Shown piece by piece: positions 35,933-45,548 of a stretch of 64,000 nt of DNA. The position numbers and the translations under genes were made by a program. The DNA comes from Blautia hominis (GTDB lineage: Bacteria; Bacillota; Clostridia; Lachnospirales; Lachnospiraceae). The notes beneath the pieces were generated by a model. It had not been told where the DNA came from, made no database searches, and worked only from the letters and a program-made list of their open reading frames with translations. Each line of letters opens with the position of its first letter. Position 1 is the first letter of the stretch. The DNA lies in the NCBI GenBank assembly GCA_002270465.1, contig NQOF01000004.1, positions 1-64,000 on the forward strand, in the 5' to 3' direction.

Positions 35933-38900
35933 ATGGAGAAGCTATCGGGAAATGAAAACAGTAAGATATATATTATAGATGGTGATTACAGGATTGTCAG
36001 CTACAATGAGGAGCTGAAGAAGACATTTCCTGAACTGGCATGCGGACAGATCTGTTATGAAGTTCTGTGCAGTGAGGATGAACCCTGCAGAGAGTGCCCC
36101 CTGATTCGGAAAGTCAAGGACAACGCTATTTTCTATAATAAAAAAGTACAGAAATGGGTGGAAGTCAATTCCGGTACCATCGACTGGCCGGGAGCCGGTA
36201 TCTGCAGCATGGTGCTGGCAAAGGAGATACATGAGGGAAATAAGAGTCTGTTCTTTAATCTGACAAGCCTTACCGCATACGATGAATTGTATGAGTTGAA
36301 TATTACGCAGAATACATATAAAGTGCTGTACCAAATGGAGGGCAAATACCCTCCGGCGCCGCCCACAGGCAGTCTTACCCGGATGCTTGGTGATATGGCC
36401 GAACAACTGATCCACCCGGAGGACAGGAAGGGATATTACGAGTTCTGGAACTTACACAATATTATGCTGAGACTAGCAAAAGACTCCGCAGAAAATGTAT
36501 TGAGGGGACAGTGCAGAAAGAAGATGCAGAACGGGAAATACTGCTGGGTCCTTCAGACGGTTGTGCCCCTTCGGTATGGCGCGGGCGGAGACAAGATCAT
36601 TATGTGTTTTATCCAGGACATAAACACGCAGAAAACAAAACAGATAAAACAAGAAAGGCAGAGCCTGATCCAGGAAAATTATTATGACAGTCTCACGGGG
36701 CTTTATAAGAAAAATATTTTCTTTGCCAGAGCCGAGGAGTTTTTGAAAGCCGAAAAAGAGAAGAAATACTGCTTGATGGCTGTTGATATAGAGCATTTTA
36801 AAATTTTCAATGAATGGTATGGACAGGAGGCCGGGGACCGGTTTCTTGTGAAAGTGGCAGGTTTTTTGAACAAGGCCCAGGAGAGCGAAAAAGGGATCGC
36901 CGGCTATGTGGGAGATGATGATTTTGTCATTATACTGCCTGATGACAGAAAGGCGATAAAGCGTCTGCAGGATGATATCCTCTTCTTCGTGAAGCAGTAC
37001 GGAGGAAATGCGGGATTTCTTCCGGCCTATGGAATGTTTGAGATAACAGATAAGAATCTGTCGGTGAGCACAATGTATGACCGGGCATCTATAGCACTTG
37101 AGTCCGTAAAAGGAAATTATGCAAAGCGCGTATCCTGGTATGACACGGCCATGATGCAGAGAATAGAGGAAAACCATATGCTTCTCTCGGAGGTGCAGAG
37201 AGCACTGACACACGGAGAGTTTGTATTCTATGCCCAGCCAAAATGCAATATGATGACAGGTAAGATCATAGGTCTGGAATCACTTGTCAGATGGATCCAC
37301 CCTGAGAGGGGACTGGTGCCTCCAAATGAATTCATTCCCCTGCTGGAAAATAGCGGATTTATTGCGAACCTGGATATGTATGTCTGGGATAAAGTATGCA
37401 GTAGTGTGAGAAAATGGCTGGACAATGGCCACAGGGCAGTTCCAATCTCAGTGAATGTATCAAGGGTTGATATTTATACAGTTGACGTGGTGGACTGTTT
37501 CTGCGGCCTTGTGAAGAAATACAGATTGGATCCGTCACTCATAGAAATTGAGATCACAGAGAGCGCGTATGCGGAGAATTATAATATTATCAAAGGGACT
37601 GTGGAAAAACTGAGAAAATCAGGTTTTACGGTCCTTATGGATGATTTCGGCAGCGGATATTCCTCTCTTAATATGCTTAAGGATGTCAATGTGGATATTC
37701 TTAAAATAGATATGAAGTTTCTGGATATGAGTGATGAGAGTGCAGACCGGGGCGTAGGTATTCTGGAGGCCATAGCAAGTATGGCGCGCCTTATGGGGAT
37801 CCGTGTGATCGCAGAAGGGGTTGAGACAAAAGAGCAGGTGGAGTTTCTCCTGGATATGGGATGTATTTATGCCCAGGGTTATTATTTTTACAAACCCATG
37901 CCTGTGGAGGTTTTTGAGCCGCTCCTCACAGATGCGGACAAGGTGGATTTCAGGGGAATCAAGGCCAGGGAGATTGAGCGGTTCCGCATTAAGGACATGT
38001 TCAGAAAGAATGTATTCAGCGAAACTATGATGAATAATATCCTGGGCGGTATTGCGTTTTACGATGTGTACAAGGACGAGGTAGAACTTATCCGTGTCAA
38101 CGAACAGTATTACAGGATCACAGAGACAGACCCTGTGGAGCTGGAAGAAAATAAAATGCGCATTTTCCGGTATATTTATGAGAATGACAGGAGTGTAATG
38201 CTGGGTATATTCCGGGAAGCGTTTGAGAAGCAGGTGGCAGGAGCCAGTGGTGTGATCAGGCGTCTGAAAGGGAATGGAAAAACCATTTGGATGCATATCC
38301 ATGTGTTTTTCCTGAAGGAGCAGGACGGACACAGAATCTACTATGGGGCAGTCAGCGATGTGACAGTACAGAAAGAGAGGGAAGCCATGCTGGAGTCATC
38401 CCAGAGGGCACTCTCGGCTGTTGTGCATGTCTCGGAGAATGATGCGTCTTTTATGAAACTAACGGAGGAAAACAGGAAGACCGCAGCCACTATTTTTGCC
38501 CAGATGTCGCCGGGCGGCATGATCGGGGGATACTGTGAGGAAGGCTTTCCCCTTTATTTTGCCAATTATGAGATGATCCGTCTGCTGGGGTATGAAAGTT
38601 ATGAAGAACTCAGCACAGCCATTGGAGGAATGGTGGTAAATACCATCCACCCCGATGACCGGGAGCGTGTGGCAAATGATATTGGTGAGTATTATCCCGG
38701 TGTGGAATATACCACAACGTACCGTATGCCGAAGAAGGATGGCACCTGGTTCTGGACTTTGGATAAAGGAAAGATCATCCGTGCAGAGGATGGAAGGATC
38801 GCAATCGTCAGCGCGTGTACCGATATATCAGAGACTATGATGGTGCAGCAGCAGCTGGCAGAACGGAATTCCATGCTGCTCAGTCAGAACCAGGAGCTGA

Positions 38901-40558
38901 AATTCCTGAATTATGACATGCCCGGAGGATATCACCGGTGCGCGGATACGCCGGAATATGATTTTCTGTATATCAGTGATAAATTCCTGGAAATGTTCGG
39001 CTATACACGAGGTGAGATACAGGAGCTGTTTCAGAATAAATTTATGAGGATGGTACATCCAAAGGACAGACACCTGGTCAGCGACGGGGTTGACTGTCTG
39101 AGCAGCAGCGCAAAGACTCATAATCTGGAATACAGGATTTTGGGTAAACATGGGTATGTATGGGTCATTGACCAGAGTAAGCATATGAATTTTCATGGCA
39201 CCTCATTCTTTCAGGGAGTGGTCATAGACGTGACGGAGACTGTTGAACTGAGGAACAAAATGCGGATGCTTATGGAAAATTCTTCGGACAATGTGGTGCT
39301 GATCAACTATAAGGATGGAAATTTTAAGTATGAAATCCTGGGAGACGGACTTTTCCGGGAACTGGGATATACAAAAGAAGAATATGAAGAGCCGTGGAAT
39401 ATGGGCCAGGAGCTGCAGATCACCAGACAAAAACTGGCAGAGGCCGTCAGGTGCGGGAGAAATTACCAGGACACCATACAAGTCAAAATGCCGGATAATA
39501 TGGAAATATGGCTCAGTGTGGATGGCAGGTTCATAAGAGAAGATGAGGAGGGTGTGCTGTATTTCTGTATTTACAGGGATGTGACGTCTATAAAGAAAAA
39601 GGAACAGGAGCTGTGGCTTATAAGGAAAGAGATCGAGAGTATGCTGCGGTTGGCGGACATCAACGGATGGGAGTGGGATATTCCCCGCAATCTGCTTACC
39701 GTGTCGGATATACAGCATTTAAAATCCGGGAGAAAACAGGACACCTCCCGTTTGATCAGTAATTTTCCGTACTGCTTTCTGGATAAAGCACGTGTTCCGG
39801 AGGAATACAGGGATTATTTCATGAATGCCATCAAAGAGCTGTGCAGCACTGCATCCGACACAGGTGTGGAGTGTGTGTTTCCGCTGATAAAGGCAGATGG
39901 GGCGGTCATGTGGATCAAGGCAGCAGGTGAATCCATCTGTGACAAGGAGGGAATTCCTATAAAAGCGGTGGGGTACTACCTGGATGTTACAGAACAGAAG
40001 AACCAGGAGCTGCGTCTTATTAAAATTGCCGAGGTGGATGCCCTCACCGGGCTGTTTAACCGCCAGACAGCAATACCGCGGATCAAGAGATACCTGGCAG
40101 AAATGGAGGACAAGGAGGAATCCGCAGCCATCATTATGTTTGATCTGGACAACTTTAAACTGGCCAATGACGTGTTCGGCCATGCATACGGAGATGAGAT
40201 GATCTCCCGGAATGCCAGGAAACTGAAAAGCTTTTTCAGGAGTGATGATATCTTATGCCGCATAGGAGGCGATGAATTCCTTATATTTTGTAAGCGCATC
40301 AAAGATAAGGATGTACACGTAAAGCTTGAAAAAGTAGTGAAAAGTATGATCACGGTCCGCAGTGACGGGGAGCACGAGATCGTATTTTCTGTGTCAGCAG
40401 GATACGTTATGATACCGGAACAGGGCAGGGAGTTCGATGAACTTTACAGAAAGGCTGATGTTGCGCTTTTCAATGCGAAAATGAATGGGAAGGGTTCCTT
40501 CAGAAAATTTGAAAGTAAGATGAAGGAAATCAGATATGAGCTGGCAAAAGACAAGTAG
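35933..40558 (+). CDS. Multidomain c-di-GMP signalling protein (PAS-GGDEF-EAL-PAS-GGDEF)
   Basis: A 1,541-aa soluble protein with no visible membrane helix. The N-terminus is PAS-like, with a Cys cluster CSEDEPCRECPL (Cys 46, 52, 55). Residues about 248-405 are a degenerate GGDEF domain (site reads VGDDD). Residues about 415-668 are an EAL domain with GLESLVRW, PISVNVSR, IEIEITES, MDDFGSGYSSL, DILKIDMKFL and IAEGVET, so the phosphodiesterase residues look complete although EAL reads ESL. Three or more PAS domains follow (about 690-1350), and an intact GGDEF (RIGGDEFLIF near 1442) ends it. It could both make and break c-di-GMP under PAS control. ATG 35933 has GGAGGT upstream. Confidence 0.9.
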   Translation: MEKLSGNENSKIYIIDGDYRIVSYNEELKKTFPELACGQICYEVLCSEDEPCRECPLIRKVKDNAIFYNKKVQKWVEVNSGTIDWPGAGICSMVLAKEIHEGNKSLFFNLTSLTAYDELYELNITQNTYKVLYQMEGKYPPAPPTGSLTRMLGDMAEQLIHPEDRKGYYEFWNLHNIMLRLAKDSAENVLRGQCRKKMQNGKYCWVLQTVVPLRYGAGGDKIIMCFIQDINTQKTKQIKQERQSLIQENYYDSLTGLYKKNIFFARAEEFLKAEKEKKYCLMAVDIEHFKIFNEWYGQEAGDRFLVKVAGFLNKAQESEKGIAGYVGDDDFVIILPDDRKAIKRLQDDILFFVKQYGGNAGFLPAYGMFEITDKNLSVSTMYDRASIALESVKGNYAKRVSWYDTAMMQRIEENHMLLSEVQRALTHGEFVFYAQPKCNMMTGKIIGLESLVRWIHPERGLVPPNEFIPLLENSGFIANLDMYVWDKVCSSVRKWLDNGHRAVPISVNVSRVDIYTVDVVDCFCGLVKKYRLDPSLIEIEITESAYAENYNIIKGTVEKLRKSGFTVLMDDFGSGYSSLNMLKDVNVDILKIDMKFLDMSDESADRGVGILEAIASMARLMGIRVIAEGVETKEQVEFLLDMGCIYAQGYYFYKPMPVEVFEPLLTDADKVDFRGIKAREIERFRIKDMFRKNVFSETMMNNILGGIAFYDVYKDEVELIRVNEQYYRITETDPVELEENKMRIFRYIYENDRSVMLGIFREAFEKQVAGASGVIRRLKGNGKTIWMHIHVFFLKEQDGHRIYYGAVSDVTVQKEREAMLESSQRALSAVVHVSENDASFMKLTEENRKTAATIFAQMSPGGMIGGYCEEGFPLYFANYEMIRLLGYESYEELSTAIGGMVVNTIHPDDRERVANDIGEYYPGVEYTTTYRMPKKDGTWFWTLDKGKIIRAEDGRIAIVSACTDISETMMVQQQLAERNSMLLSQNQELKFLNYDMPGGYHRCADTPEYDFLYISDKFLEMFGYTRGEIQELFQNKFMRMVHPKDRHLVSDGVDCLSSSAKTHNLEYRILGKHGYVWVIDQSKHMNFHGTSFFQGVVIDVTETVELRNKMRMLMENSSDNVVLINYKDGNFKYEILGDGLFRELGYTKEEYEEPWNMGQELQITRQKLAEAVRCGRNYQDTIQVKMPDNMEIWLSVDGRFIREDEEGVLYFCIYRDVTSIKKKEQELWLIRKEIESMLRLADINGWEWDIPRNLLTVSDIQHLKSGRKQDTSRLISNFPYCFLDKARVPEEYRDYFMNAIKELCSTASDTGVECVFPLIKADGAVMWIKAAGESICDKEGIPIKAVGYYLDVTEQKNQELRLIKIAEVDALTGLFNRQTAIPRIKRYLAEMEDKEESAAIIMFDLDNFKLANDVFGHAYGDEMISRNARKLKSFFRSDDILCRIGGDEFLIFCKRIKDKDVHVKLEKVVKSMITVRSDGEHEIVFSVSAGYVMIPEQGREFDELYRKADVALFNAKMNGKGSFRKFESKMKEIRYELAKDK

Positions 40559-40569
40559 TCTTTGCTGAA

Positions 40570-40600
40570 TGACAGGTATCGCTTATGGTACCTGTCATTT
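40570..40600 (+). terminator. Terminator after the c-di-GMP gene
   Basis: TGACAGGTA ... TACCTGTCA hairpin with a short T-rich tail (TTTCT), 11 bp after the stop codon. Confidence 0.65.
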
Positions 40601-40640
40601 CTGATTCATGAAAGGATAGGAGCACGGATTGGAGGAGACG

Positions 40641-42389
40641 ATGAAAAGAGAGAAGGGGAAAGTTCTCGGTAAGGCAAGGATCTCTGTAAAGCTGGCATTT
40701 CTGTATATGGCGCTGCTTTTGGTATCATGGAGTATTATATTTTTCATATTTTACCGGGTCAGTGATAAAAATGCCATGGATTCCGCCCAGGCGCTTTCGG
40801 CTCAGACCCTGAATACAGTCAGCAAAAATATTTCAACCCTCATAGATAACACGGCGTATTATTCCAGGATCATATTGTCCAGCAGCGATATTACAAAGGC
40901 GCTGGAGATGAAGGATGAAAAAATGCAGAAGGAAAGCCTGCATCAGTTTACCTCACTTGTGGATACAGAGACGCATATCAATGGTATTTATATGTGGGAT
41001 ATGGACAGCCACGGCTGCAGTATTGATAAAAACCATGTGAGGACACTGCGCACGGAAGAGATCAGAGAGACAAACTGGTATGAGGAGGTCAGGGAACTGG
41101 CGGGGTCCTACTGCTTAAAATTAAATGCGGACCGGGTCCTGACACAAAGCAGGGCGGAGACCACAGTGTCCCTTATCCGGGTGATCAATAACCCTACCGA
41201 TTACAGACCTGTGGGGATTTTAATGATCAATATGGATCTGAATGCTTTTACGGACAGTTACAGCGGTCTGGATGAAGAAAGCGTGCCTGTTATATATGTT
41301 CTGGACGATACGGGAAAGATCGTCACATCACAGGCAGAGATGCCCCTCCCTAAGGTAAAAGAGTCACTGAAAAGTCATAAGAACAGCAGCAGATTGTATC
41401 TGGCGCAGCAGGATATAGACCATATAAGCTGGAAGGTACTGGCAGGGGTGCAGATAGAGAACGGATTGGAGCAGTCAGGGATTGGCGGGATCATCTTTGC
41501 AATGGCTATGATATTCCTGGCTTTGTTCTGCGGCACCGGTTACGTTATCATGAAGCGTTATGTGGCAGACCCTCTGGAGGAGATGGCAGGCTCAATGAAC
41601 CGCATGAGCGGAAGAAAGTTTGAAAAGATCAGGATTTATGAAAACCGTCACAGGTCATTTGGAGAGATGGAGATTTTGGAGAGCACTTACAACGAGATGG
41701 TGGATGAGATCGACGCCCTGATCGAGAAAGTTTATGAGGAGGAAAAAATAAAGAGAAAGGCAGAGCTGAATGCCCTGCAGGAACAGATGAAACCGCATTT
41801 TCTCTACAATACTATTGACGCCATGAGCTATCTTGCACTGAGTGGGAAGAATGAGGAGGTATATGATGCGCTGGAGGCTTTTGGCAGTTATTACAGGATA
41901 CTGCTGAGTAAGGGAAGAGAAATGATCTCCGTCAGGGAGGAGGCAGAGATGGTAAAAGACTATCTGGAACTGCAGAAGTTAAGGTATGGGGATTCCCTGC
42001 ATTATGTGCTCAATATAGAACCGGAGATACAGGGGACATTTATCTTAAAGATGGTGCTGCAGCCCCTGGTAGAAAATTCCGTAAATCATGGAATACGCCA
42101 TAAAGAAACTCCGGGCGTGGTGTATGTGGAGGGTGTTGAAGAAGACGGGTACCTGAAATTCACAGTGGAGGATGACGGTGTAGGTATGGAGGAAGATAAA
42201 ATAAAGGAATTGAACAGAGAGAATATAAGCACGAATGAAAAAAGCTTTGGCCTTAGGGGGACCATAGAGCGAATGCGGATCTTTTACGGATCAGATATTG
42301 ATTATACCATCAATAGTAAAAAGGGAAGAGGGACGACCATTGTGCTGCGGGTGCCGGTTTGCTATGAAGGAGATGAGGGACATGATTAA
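40641..42389 (+). CDS. Sensor histidine kinase (YesM/LytS type)
   Basis: A 582-aa membrane kinase. Helix 1 is near residues 16-35 (LAFLYMALLLVSWSIIFFIF), an extracellular sensor of about 240 residues follows, helix 2 is GIIFAMAMIFLALFCGTGYV, then a HAMP-like linker. The phosphoacceptor segment is NALQEQMKPHFLYNTIDAMS (His) and the ATPase N-box is LQPLVENSVNHGI. It overlaps the response regulator gene by 8 nt. The adjacent importer genes suggest it senses a carbohydrate. ATG 40641 with GGAGGAG is preferred over TTG 40629. Confidence 0.9.
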   Translation: MKREKGKVLGKARISVKLAFLYMALLLVSWSIIFFIFYRVSDKNAMDSAQALSAQTLNTVSKNISTLIDNTAYYSRIILSSSDITKALEMKDEKMQKESLHQFTSLVDTETHINGIYMWDMDSHGCSIDKNHVRTLRTEEIRETNWYEEVRELAGSYCLKLNADRVLTQSRAETTVSLIRVINNPTDYRPVGILMINMDLNAFTDSYSGLDEESVPVIYVLDDTGKIVTSQAEMPLPKVKESLKSHKNSSRLYLAQQDIDHISWKVLAGVQIENGLEQSGIGGIIFAMAMIFLALFCGTGYVIMKRYVADPLEEMAGSMNRMSGRKFEKIRIYENRHRSFGEMEILESTYNEMVDEIDALIEKVYEEEKIKRKAELNALQEQMKPHFLYNTIDAMSYLALSGKNEEVYDALEAFGSYYRILLSKGREMISVREEAEMVKDYLELQKLRYGDSLHYVLNIEPEIQGTFILKMVLQPLVENSVNHGIRHKETPGVVYVEGVEEDGYLKFTVEDDGVGMEEDKIKELNRENISTNEKSFGLRGTIERMRIFYGSDIDYTINSKKGRGTTIVLRVPVCYEGDEGHD

Positions 42390-43101
42390 AGTAATGCTTG
42401 TGGAGGATGAAGTAGGTACCAGAAATCTGCTCAGGATCATTGTGAACTGGGAAGAGTTTCATATGAAGATCGTGGGTGAGGCACAAAACGGCAGGGAGGC
42501 GCTGTTTCGTATGCAGGAGGAGATGCCGGACCTGGTAGTTACAGATATTAAAATGCCTATCATGGATGGGATTGCCCTGGCGGAGGAGATAATGGAAAAG
42601 TATCCGGCGGTAAAGGTGATCATTGTCACCGCGTATGATGATTTCAAATATGCGCAGAAGGCCCTTCGCGCCGGTGCAGTGGATTTTATCCTGAAGCCTT
42701 TAAAGCGTCAGGAGGTGAAGGATGCGCTTCTGCGGGTGGGAAGGCAGATTGAGACCGTGGAGGAGGGTGCAAAGGATGTGATTGACCAGATACGGGATTA
42801 CATGGAGGAAAATTACGCGCAGAGCAGCCTCTCACTTTCCAAGGTGGCGGAGAAATATTATTTAAATTCCAGTTATCTGAGCCGTACATTCAGAAAAAAG
42901 ACGGGGGTCCCGTTTGTGGAGTATTTAAATAAGATCCGAATCAAACACGCCTGTGATTATCTCAAGTCAGGCAATTGGAAGGTATATGAGATCGCAGAGA
43001 AGGTGGGGATTCCGAATCCGGACTATTTTGGACGGTGTTTTCGGAAATATATGGGAATATCGGTCAATGATTATAAAAAAAGTAAAATATGTGAGGATTG
43101 A
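42382..43101 (+). CDS. Response regulator with AraC-type DNA-binding domain (YesN type)
   Basis: A 239-aa regulator. The receiver domain has the acidic pocket VMLVEDEVG, phosphoacceptor Asp in VVTDIKMPIMDG and Lys in DFILKPLKR. The C-terminal domain has two AraC helix-turn-helices (LSLSKVAEKYYLNSSYLSRT and VYEIAEKVGIPNPDYFGRCF). It is presumed to activate the importer operon that follows. The start within the end of the kinase gene shows coupling. Confidence 0.92.
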   Translation: MIKVMLVEDEVGTRNLLRIIVNWEEFHMKIVGEAQNGREALFRMQEEMPDLVVTDIKMPIMDGIALAEEIMEKYPAVKVIIVTAYDDFKYAQKALRAGAVDFILKPLKRQEVKDALLRVGRQIETVEEGAKDVIDQIRDYMEENYAQSSLSLSKVAEKYYLNSSYLSRTFRKKTGVPFVEYLNKIRIKHACDYLKSGNWKVYEIAEKVGIPNPDYFGRCFRKYMGISVNDYKKSKICED

Positions 43102-43116
43102 TGTAAAAATACTGTG

Positions 43117-43146
43117 TTCAAAGTGATGGGGGATATCCTCTATACT
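43117..43146 (+). promoter_or_regulatory. Possible promoter of the importer operon
   Basis: TTCAAA (43117-43122), 18 bp spacer, TATACT (43141-43146), 60 bp before the binding-protein gene. The weak -35 fits a promoter needing the upstream activator. Confidence 0.4.
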
Positions 43147-43205
43147 ATAACTGTAGCAAGAGATAAGGCATAAAAAGCTATAGTAAGTTAAGGGAGGAAA
43201 AGAGA

Positions 43206-44528
43206 ATGAGAAGGAAAATCGCAATGTTTTTATGTGCAAGTATGGCAATGGGTCTGCTGGCAGGCTGCGGCGGGGATGCAGGGGGAAGCGCATCGTCAGA
43301 GAGCAAAAAGGATAAGAGCACAGAGGCTTCAGACAAGGCGTCAGGGGAAAAAGTGAAACTGACGTTTTGGAAATCTCCCCATTCAGACCGTGAGGATGAC
43401 ATATGGGCAGGCATGATCCAGGACTTCAACAAAGAAAATCCCGACATTGAGGTAGAGTTTCTGAATGTGGCATGGGATTCCGTGGTTGAGAAAGAGACTG
43501 CAGCATTTTCAGCAGGGAGCGGCCCGGACATCAGCTTTCAGACAGAACAGTTCCCGTTGTATGCCAAGAATGGATATCTTCTTTCTCTGGATGATTATGC
43601 GGATGATGAGAAATTGGCCGGTTATCCGGAATCAGCCCTGGAGTATTGTTCCCAGGATGGAAAATTGATGGGTATACCCTTTGTGGCATTAAATTCAGTT
43701 ATGTTTTATAACAAAGATATGTTTGAGGAGGCAGGCATCACCCAGGTTCCCACGACCTGGGAGGAACTGAGAGATACAGCTAAAAAGCTTACCCAGGATA
43801 AGGACGGCAATGGTGAGACTGACCAGTGGGGCATGATGTATGAGATGGATGATTACTGGCAGCCCCTGAGTTATATTATTCAGGCCGGAGCGGATATGTG
43901 GAACAAAAACCTGACAAATATCGGGTTTAATAATGACCAGGGTGTAGAGGGGTTAACTTTCTTTGACCAGCTTTACCATGAGGACCAGGTGGTTCTGCCC
44001 CTTGAAAAATATACGAACAGGGATGAGGAGCGGGCATATTTCTATAACGGACAGGTAGCCATGTTCCCGCAGCAGATCCACTATACCAACATCATCAAGG
44101 AGGCGTCGGACATTGATCTCGGGGCATTTGCGCTTCCACAGGGTCCGGCCGGTGATGAGGAGCACGCTAAGTGGAATTTTGCCAATATAGGAATGCTGTC
44201 AATCTCCAGCCAGACAAAATATCCGGATGAGGCATGGAAGTTTGTTGAGTTTATCACCAGGCCGGAAGTTGAAAAAATATATCTTTCTGAAGTAGGGTTC
44301 TTCTCCCCGCAACTTGCCACCAATGACATGATGTACGAGGGCGATGAGATCATGGCTGTAGCAGCGGAGGGAATCAAGAAATTACAGGTAAGCCCCGCTT
44401 CTGATTATGCCAATGCAATGCTTCAGAATCTGAAGATCATGTATGAAAATGTTGCGAGGGGTGAGAAGTCACCTGCAGACGCCATCCAGTCCATGTATGA
44501 CTCTATGAAGGCAATCAGCGGAGAATAA
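43206..44528 (+). CDS. Sugar ABC transporter substrate-binding lipoprotein
   Basis: A 440-aa secreted lipoprotein (signal MRRKIAMFLCASMAMGLLAG, lipidated Cys in LAGCGG). The mature part is a family 1 solute-binding fold: LTFWKSPHSDREDDIWAGMI, KENPDIEVEFLNVAWDSV and YNKDMFEEAGITQVPTTWEE are typical of carbohydrate-binding members. It precedes a CUT1 permease pair. No ATPase is in the cluster, as usual when a shared MsmK/MsiK-type ATPase is used. The ligand is unknown. Confidence 0.92.
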   Translation: MRRKIAMFLCASMAMGLLAGCGGDAGGSASSESKKDKSTEASDKASGEKVKLTFWKSPHSDREDDIWAGMIQDFNKENPDIEVEFLNVAWDSVVEKETAAFSAGSGPDISFQTEQFPLYAKNGYLLSLDDYADDEKLAGYPESALEYCSQDGKLMGIPFVALNSVMFYNKDMFEEAGITQVPTTWEELRDTAKKLTQDKDGNGETDQWGMMYEMDDYWQPLSYIIQAGADMWNKNLTNIGFNNDQGVEGLTFFDQLYHEDQVVLPLEKYTNRDEERAYFYNGQVAMFPQQIHYTNIIKEASDIDLGAFALPQGPAGDEEHAKWNFANIGMLSISSQTKYPDEAWKFVEFITRPEVEKIYLSEVGFFSPQLATNDMMYEGDEIMAVAAEGIKKLQVSPASDYANAMLQNLKIMYENVARGEKSPADAIQSMYDSMKAISGE

Positions 44529-44572
44529 GCAGTAGGGACTGTTAAGCAGTCCGTGAAAGGCCGGATAGAAAG

Positions 44573-44616
44573 AAGGGCTTTTGCAGTGGGGACGTATCTG
44601 CATTGCAAAAGTCCTT
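44573..44616 (+). terminator. Intra-operon hairpin after the binding-protein gene
   Basis: AAGG-CTTTTGCA-TG ... CA-TGCAAAAG-CCTT is a long stem between the binding-protein gene and the first permease gene. It lacks a real T tract, so it probably acts as a partial terminator or mRNA stabiliser that keeps the binding protein in excess. Confidence 0.55.
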
Positions 44617-44642
44617 TGGTCATTTAGGAGGATGGTGTATTT

Positions 44643-45548
44643 ATGAATAAGAGAAGACTCAAAGAATATGCGGTATCCTATAGCTTTTTACTGCCGTTTG
44701 CGGTATTCTTTATTGTTTTTACCGTGGTACCTATAGGATACGTTTTTTATCTCAGCCTGCATGACGGAAATTTTCTGCAGGCACAATTTGACTGGGTGGG
44801 GCTGAAGAACTTTAAGGATGTGCTGCAGACACCTGACTTCCAGAACGCGTTTAAGAATACGTTCATCTATATGCTCATTGAAGTTCCGGTAAGTCAGTTT
44901 TTGGGGATCTTTTTTGCACTTTTGATCAAGAAAAAAACACGGTTCAGCCATGTGTGCGAAGTGATCTATTTTCTTCCCATGCTGATATCCATGGTCGTTG
45001 CCAGTGTTTTGATCTCCTATATTTTATCGAATAACGGGCCTCTGAACCTGCTTTTCCAGGTATTAGGAATGAAGCCCATCAGTTGGCTCAACGGCAGATT
45101 CAGCGCGAAAATGGCAGTTATGATACTGGAGCTTTGGAAGGGAGGCACCTTTTTTATCTTTGTTTATATGTCGGCAATGCGTTCCCTTCCGGCGGACTGT
45201 CTGGAGTCCTCCAGGATTGACGGGGCAAATGTGATCCAGGAGACGATCTATGTGGTCCTGCCCCTTATCAGGAACGCCATTATTTTATGTGTCACTATGA
45301 ACACGATCTGGCAGTTCCAGATATTTGAATCCGTATATATGCTGACAAACGGAGGACCTCTTGGCGCCACCCAGACTGTAATATATGAAATATACCAGTA
45401 TAGCTTTAAGTATTACAGGGTCGGATTCGGGGCAGCAGCCTCACTCGTATTCCTTTTTGTGATCCTGCTCATATACGGACTGGAAAACCTGCTTCTGAGG
45501 GAAAAGGAACAGACAAAGAGAAGGGGGAAGGGGTATGAACAAATATAG
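44643..45548 (+). CDS. Sugar ABC transporter permease (MalF/UgpA type)
   Basis: A 301-aa inner membrane permease with six predicted helices, beginning YAVSYSFLLPFAVFFIVFTV. The EAA loop reads ESSRIDGANVIQETIYVVLP, and contacts the ATPase. AGGAGG lies upstream of ATG 44643. It overlaps the next permease gene by 14 nt. Confidence 0.93.
   Translation: MNKRRLKEYAVSYSFLLPFAVFFIVFTVVPIGYVFYLSLHDGNFLQAQFDWVGLKNFKDVLQTPDFQNAFKNTFIYMLIEVPVSQFLGIFFALLIKKKTRFSHVCEVIYFLPMLISMVVASVLISYILSNNGPLNLLFQVLGMKPISWLNGRFSAKMAVMILELWKGGTFFIFVYMSAMRSLPADCLESSRIDGANVIQETIYVVLPLIRNAIILCVTMNTIWQFQIFESVYMLTNGGPLGATQTVIYEIYQYSFKYYRVGFGAAASLVFLFVILLIYGLENLLLREKEQTKRRGKGYEQI

Noticed and set aside
35694-35978. 94-aa frame between the DUF3881 gene and the c-di-GMP gene
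   Set aside because: It begins inside the DUF3881 gene, crosses a strong terminator and a promoter, and has no ribosome site.
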